DNA of 10,475 nt, from NCBI GenBank assembly GCA_016840645.1, contig JAEORY010000103.1:1-10475 (forward strand), given 5' to 3'. Made by a program: the position numbers and the translations under genes. The notes under the pieces were generated by a model that ran no database searches, had not been told where the DNA came from, and was given only the letters and a program-made list of their open reading frames with translations. Below are positions 7,890-10,475 of this stretch, one piece after another (within the stretch, counting starts at the first letter, position 1; each line of letters begins with the position of its first letter). The DNA is from Candidatus Borrarchaeota archaeon. Lineage in GTDB: Archaea; Asgardarchaeota; Sifarchaeia; Borrarchaeales; Borrarchaeaceae.

Positions 7890-8463
7890 TGATCGAATGA
7901 GATCGATTAATTTGTTAGTATGAACGATCCTGATAAAGTTGAATAGTGAATAATCTCTGTTCACAACACTATTTAATCGCACTTAAAAAATCGTTAATTT
8001 CAAAGTTTAAATGAACAATAAATTTCGTTCGTTCTTGAATGTACTTTAAAATAATCGCTTTTTATACCACTTTAAAAATAGGGGCAACGAAGAAGCGACA
8101 ACTGTTGCCGTAGGCGCATAAAAAGTTCTTGATAATATCACAATCGGTGCTCTTCGGCCGATTCTTTAACATTTCATTAAGTATCCAATGATAGATTCTA
8201 AAGAAGCCCGATGTATGCAAAGTTTTAGAATATTGTGTGTAAGTATTCTAATTTTCCGTCCGTCAACAACATGAACTTGGGTATACCATTGATTTCTGTG
8301 GCCACAATACACAACGTACACAGAGATGTTATAGGGAACTTAAAAGTATTACTATCCGCATAATGTGTTCGAAAAACACCAATCGCAATATGTGGATTAA
8401 AATATGATGACACCGTGATGACGGCGGATTAGTTTGTATGGTATTTTGTAGGAGGAAAATAAA
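7890..8463. other. 574-bp intergenic gap with small inverted repeats, no defendable gene
   Basis: The first part is AT-rich with stops in all frames. Four small dyads occur: AATAGTG/CACTATT (7942-7948, 7967-7973), GGCAAC/GTTGCC (8083-8088, 8104-8109), AATCGG/CCGATT (8142-8147, 8158-8163) and TTAGAATA/TATTCTAA (8225-8251). None is followed by a clear T-run, so I do not call a terminator. A + strand frame with stops (about 8230-8460) reads IPLISVATIHNV, GNLKVLL and KTPIAIC, faintly like the 'TxxxGN…NALxLL…PIAxG' part of nucleoside hydrolases. The - strand is open for 62 codons at 8225-8413 but unrecognised. The gap is probably decayed sequence plus the promoter region of the DUF1177 gene, for which no convincing -35/-10 pair was found. 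Confidence 0.5.
8225..8251. repeat. Perfect 8-bp inverted repeat TTAGAATA/TATTCTAA
   Basis: The arms TTAGAATA (8225-8232) and TATTCTAA (8244-8251) are exact reverse complements around 11 bases. It lies about 210 bases before the DUF1177 gene and could be a regulator site. The arm also matches an 8-base stretch in the right IS repeat (TATTCTAA at 6259-6266), so an origin from a mobile-element end is the alternative. Confidence 0.35.
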
Positions 8464-9396
8464 ATGTTAGCGCAGGTTATTGAAACGTATGAGCTTCTGG
8501 ACGATGCAAATATAGACGGCGTAAAAGTTGTGAAGTTTTTAGAAAGTAGGGGATTGTTAAAAATCGAGATGAAAAAAATAAAAGGTGTACATGGTTCAAC
8601 CGATTTTATAAAAATATTAATTCCAGGGAAAGAGGGAAAGGAAAAGAGGGGAAAAGCGTCAACATTGGGCATAATTGGAAGATTGGGAGGGATCGGAGCA
8701 AGACCGGATAGGATCGGTTTAGTATCTGATGCAGATGGGGCTATTACGGCGCTATCATGTGCACTGAAACTTGCAGATATGCAGAATAAAGAGGATGTAT
8801 TGAAAGGCGATGTAATTATTGCCACCCATATTTGTCCCAATGCTCCTACTAAACATCATAAGCCTGTTCCTTTTATGGGATCTCCTGTTGATATGGTAGA
8901 AATGAATAGGTATGAAATTGATTCTGCTATGGATGCGATATTATCAATTGATACAACTAAAGGAAATAGGATAATCAATCAAAGAGGTTTTGCAATCACT
9001 CCAACCGTTAAAGAAGGATATATATTAAGAATAAGTGAAGATTTATTGGATATCATGGAATGGTCAACAGGTAAACATCCCAGTGTTGTTCCTATAACAA
9101 TACAGGACATTACACCGTACGGAAATAACCTATTTCATCTAAATAGTATCATGCAGCCCTGCACGGCAACAATCTCTCCTGTCGTTGGAGTAGCCATAAC
9201 CGCTGAAACAGCGGTGCCCGGATGTGGAACTGGAGCAAGCCACGAAATAGATATAGAACAAGCAGGAAGATTTTGCATTGAAGTTGCTAAAGCTTATACT
9301 GAGGGAAAGTGTAAGTTCTACGACGAAAAGGAATTTCAAACAATTATTGAACTATATGGCTCCATGAATATTTTACAAACTTTAGGAGGAAAATAG
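8464..9396 (+). CDS. DUF1177-family protein, function unknown
   Basis: The 310-residue protein is recognised by family-typical segments: GVHGSTDFIKILIPG (41-55), GRLGGIGARPDRIGLVSDADGA (72-93), GDVIIATHICPNAPT (115-129), PFMGSPVDM (136-144), GFAITPTVKEGYILRISEDLL (175-195) and TAVPGCGTGASHEIDIEQAGRF (249-270). No signal peptide or membrane segment is seen, so it is cytoplasmic. The DADGAITAL stretch (89-97) and the C-terminal HEIDIEQAG region recall the metal-site 'DDxxG' and 'HSxxE…D' elements of M42/M20 peptidases; that is my inference and no activity is established. AGGAGG at 8450-8455 with an 8-base spacer fixes the start. The stop codon abuts the aroM-like ATG with no base between, and the AGGAGG for that gene lies inside this coding end, so the two are translated together. 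Family call is strong, function open. Confidence 0.85.
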   Translation: MLAQVIETYELLDDANIDGVKVVKFLESRGLLKIEMKKIKGVHGSTDFIKILIPGKEGKEKRGKASTLGIIGRLGGIGARPDRIGLVSDADGAITALSCALKLADMQNKEDVLKGDVIIATHICPNAPTKHHKPVPFMGSPVDMVEMNRYEIDSAMDAILSIDTTKGNRIINQRGFAITPTVKEGYILRISEDLLDIMEWSTGKHPSVVPITIQDITPYGNNLFHLNSIMQPCTATISPVVGVAITAETAVPGCGTGASHEIDIEQAGRFCIEVAKAYTEGKCKFYDEKEFQTIIELYGSMNILQTLGGK

Positions 9397-10071
9397 ATGA
9401 AAATAGGCACACTAACCATTGGTCAATCTCCTAGGAAGGATGTAATACCTGAAATGCTGGAGGTTTTAGGTACAGGGATTGATATTATTGAAAAGGGTGC
9501 TTTAGATGAACTTAGTTTAGAAGAAGTAATAAATTTTCAACCGGCAACGACTGATTCCACTCTTGTCACTAGATTGAGAGATGGAACAGAAGTCAAAATT
9601 GCTAAAAAGCATGTAATCCCGAGGTTAAAGAATTGTATATTTGAGCTTGAGGAGAAGGGTGCCGAAATTATCATTCTCTTGTGTACAGGAGTATTTCCAG
9701 AATTTGAATCTAGAAAAATTCTCTTGCGACCGAATAGAATAATAAAGAATATCGTCAAAGGAATTTTAAAAAAAGGGAAATTAGGAGTTATTGTGCCTTC
9801 TCGAGACCAGATTTTGCGAGTAGAGGAGAAATGGGGAAGAACTAACATTGAAGTTATCTCTGAATCAGTTTCACCATATACATCAACCGATAAAGAGATA
9901 GTTGAAAAAGCAAAAAAGATGAAAAACTTCAATACGGATTTAATAATTTTAGATTGTATTGGTTTTAAGAGAAAGATAAAAGCAATATTCAGAGATATTA
10001 CAAAAAAGCCTATATTATTACCAAGTACAACAATAGCAAGGATCGCAAAGGAAATAATAGAAGTCGTTTAA
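9397..10071 (+). CDS. AroM-family protein (Asp/Glu racemase-like fold)
   Basis: The 224-residue protein matches AroM: the N-terminal LTIGQSPRKDVIPEM (6-20), GALDELSLEEV (34-44), TTDSTLVTRLRDGTEV (51-66), GAEIIILLCTG (88-98), GKLGVIVPSRDQ (127-138) and DLIILDCIGF (181-190), ending ILLPSTTIARIA (206-217). The length is as in the family. E. coli AroM got its name from its place next to aroL, not from a shown reaction. The fold is that of Asp/Glu/hydantoin racemases, which use two cysteines; here Cys96 (LLCTG) and Cys187 (LDCIGF) sit at the ends of two beta strands, one per half. AGGAGG at 9384-9389 lies within the DUF1177 gene and gives a 7-base spacing. The pairing with DUF1177 and a nearby OPT transporter suggests catabolism of an imported peptide or amino-acid derivative. 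No shikimate gene is near, so that pathway is unlikely. Confidence 0.87.
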   Translation: MKIGTLTIGQSPRKDVIPEMLEVLGTGIDIIEKGALDELSLEEVINFQPATTDSTLVTRLRDGTEVKIAKKHVIPRLKNCIFELEEKGAEIIILLCTGVFPEFESRKILLRPNRIIKNIVKGILKKGKLGVIVPSRDQILRVEEKWGRTNIEVISESVSPYTSTDKEIVEKAKKMKNFNTDLIILDCIGFKRKIKAIFRDITKKPILLPSTTIARIAKEIIEVV

Positions 10072-10099
10072 AAAATTAGAATAATTAAGATTAAATCTG

Positions 10100-10475
10100 A
10101 CGCTCCTATTCAAAAACGTTAGCTTATAGGTATTGAATCGAGAATTGAATGATCGTGATATTCCGTTATTTGACTCTCATGGCATTCCACTTCTACGAGT
10201 TCTGACCCGACAGAGGGATCGAATTTTGTGGTAGACGGGAACACCATGAATATCAGCTTTATATCGATGTTGAAAATAGTGATCATTCAAAAATCAAGAC
10301 GAAATAACCTCAAACCAATGGAATATGCGAGCACTTTCAAGGAACGATGCTAAATAAATTTTAAAAATTGCCTTTCGAAAAAATGTGTACAGTACGATCG
10401 GCGAGTTACAGAACGATGCGGATGACTGGAAGAAAATATACAATGAACACAGACCGCACAACGGAAAGCTTTAGG
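10100..10475 (+). pseudogene. Decayed rve-type transposase (IS481/IS3-like), 3' part running off the window
   Basis: Reading across frames gives ELNDRDIPLF then DSHGIPLLRVLT (10142-10207), RGIEFCG then EYQLYIDVEN (10212-10277), PQTNGICEHFQGTMLNKF (10308-10361), IAFRKNVYSTIGELQ (10367-10411) and WKKIYNEHRPHNGK (10427-10468). This follows the order of integrase-core transposases of the 'LTDRGTEYCG … PQTNGICERF … AFRKK … YNxERPHQGK' kind. Lesions are visible: an extra C in the CCC run at 10206-10208, a TAA at 10305-10307, one base missing near 10363, and a TAG at 10472-10474. The catalytic Glu (10329-10331) and the second Asp codon remain, but the N-terminal half is absent; the part before 10142 is barely readable. 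It lies about 30 bases after the aroM-like stop codon. The IS family call between IS481 and IS3 is uncertain. Confidence 0.85.

Noticed and set aside
8142..8163. AATCGG/CCGATT hairpin as a rho-independent terminator of the OPT gene
   Set aside because: Only six pairs, a 10-base loop, followed by CTTTAAC rather than a T-run, and it lies over 250 bases after the stop codon.
8225..8413. 62-codon - strand frame in the gap before DUF1177
   Set aside because: No ribosome-binding site before its ATG, no family resemblance, and it lies opposite the likely leader of the DUF1177 gene; kept only as part of the gap description.
8397..8840. 147-codon - strand frame overlapping the DUF1177 start
   Set aside because: It lies opposite a conserved coding region and has no start signal.
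9397..10071. A shikimate-pathway role for the AroM-like gene
   Set aside because: The name comes from its location in E. coli; no aromatic-biosynthesis gene is nearby and the partners here are DUF1177 and a transporter.
1..10475. CRISPR array, tRNA or rRNA genes
   Set aside because: No regularly spaced direct repeats and no cloverleaf or rRNA-like stretch was seen while reading the gaps; the non-coding stretches are too short or are explained by IS debris.

Overview
The window is a moderately AT-rich bacterial segment with every recognisable gene on the + strand. Two signs point to the Fibrobacteres-Chlorobi-Bacteroidetes (FCB) superphylum. One is a SusC/SusD outer-membrane pair. The other is a secreted phosphoesterase ending in a FlgD-like, 'NYPNPFN'-type C-terminal domain, as seen in Ignavibacteria, Calditrichota, Marinimicrobia and related lineages. 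The phylum cannot be fixed from this alone. The susCD promoter candidate looks like an ordinary sigma70 type (TTGACT/TATATT) rather than the Bacteroidetes -33/-7 type, which mildly argues against core Bacteroidota.

Layout. (1) 1-1239: 3' part of a secreted purple-acid-phosphatase-like metallophosphoesterase; its 5' end lies outside the window. (2) 1240-1661: intergenic, holding the susCD promoter candidate with a perfect inverted repeat on its -35, and possibly a very decayed transposase fragment. (3) 1662-5842: a susC-susD operon, TonB-dependent channel plus surface lipoprotein, both intact. (4) 5854-6268: a 415-bp internally deleted insertion sequence of IS3-like type, with terminal inverted repeats of about 30 bp beginning TGT and ending ACA, and the last codons of its transposase. 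(5) 6270-7889: an OPT-family transporter whose ATG lies immediately beside the IS end. (6) 7890-8463: a 574-bp gap with several small inverted repeats and no gene I can defend. (7) 8464-10071: a DUF1177-family gene and an AroM-family gene, abutting with no intergenic base. (8) about 10100-10475: a decayed rve-type (IS481/IS3-like) transposase running off the window.

How the genes may work together. The SusC/SusD pair would import an unidentified ligand across the outer membrane; no glycoside hydrolase or peptidase in the window names the substrate. The OPT transporter, the DUF1177 protein and the AroM protein look like a second functional group. OPT proteins carry peptides or metal-chelator complexes across the inner membrane. 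AroM belongs to the Asp/Glu-racemase-like fold and here carries a two-cysteine arrangement. DUF1177 is uncharacterised and has local resemblance to cocatalytic metallopeptidases. A peptide or modified amino acid uptake-and-catabolism cassette is a reasonable hypothesis but is not proved by the sequence. Decayed mobile elements sit on both sides of this group, so it may be a recombined or transferred block.
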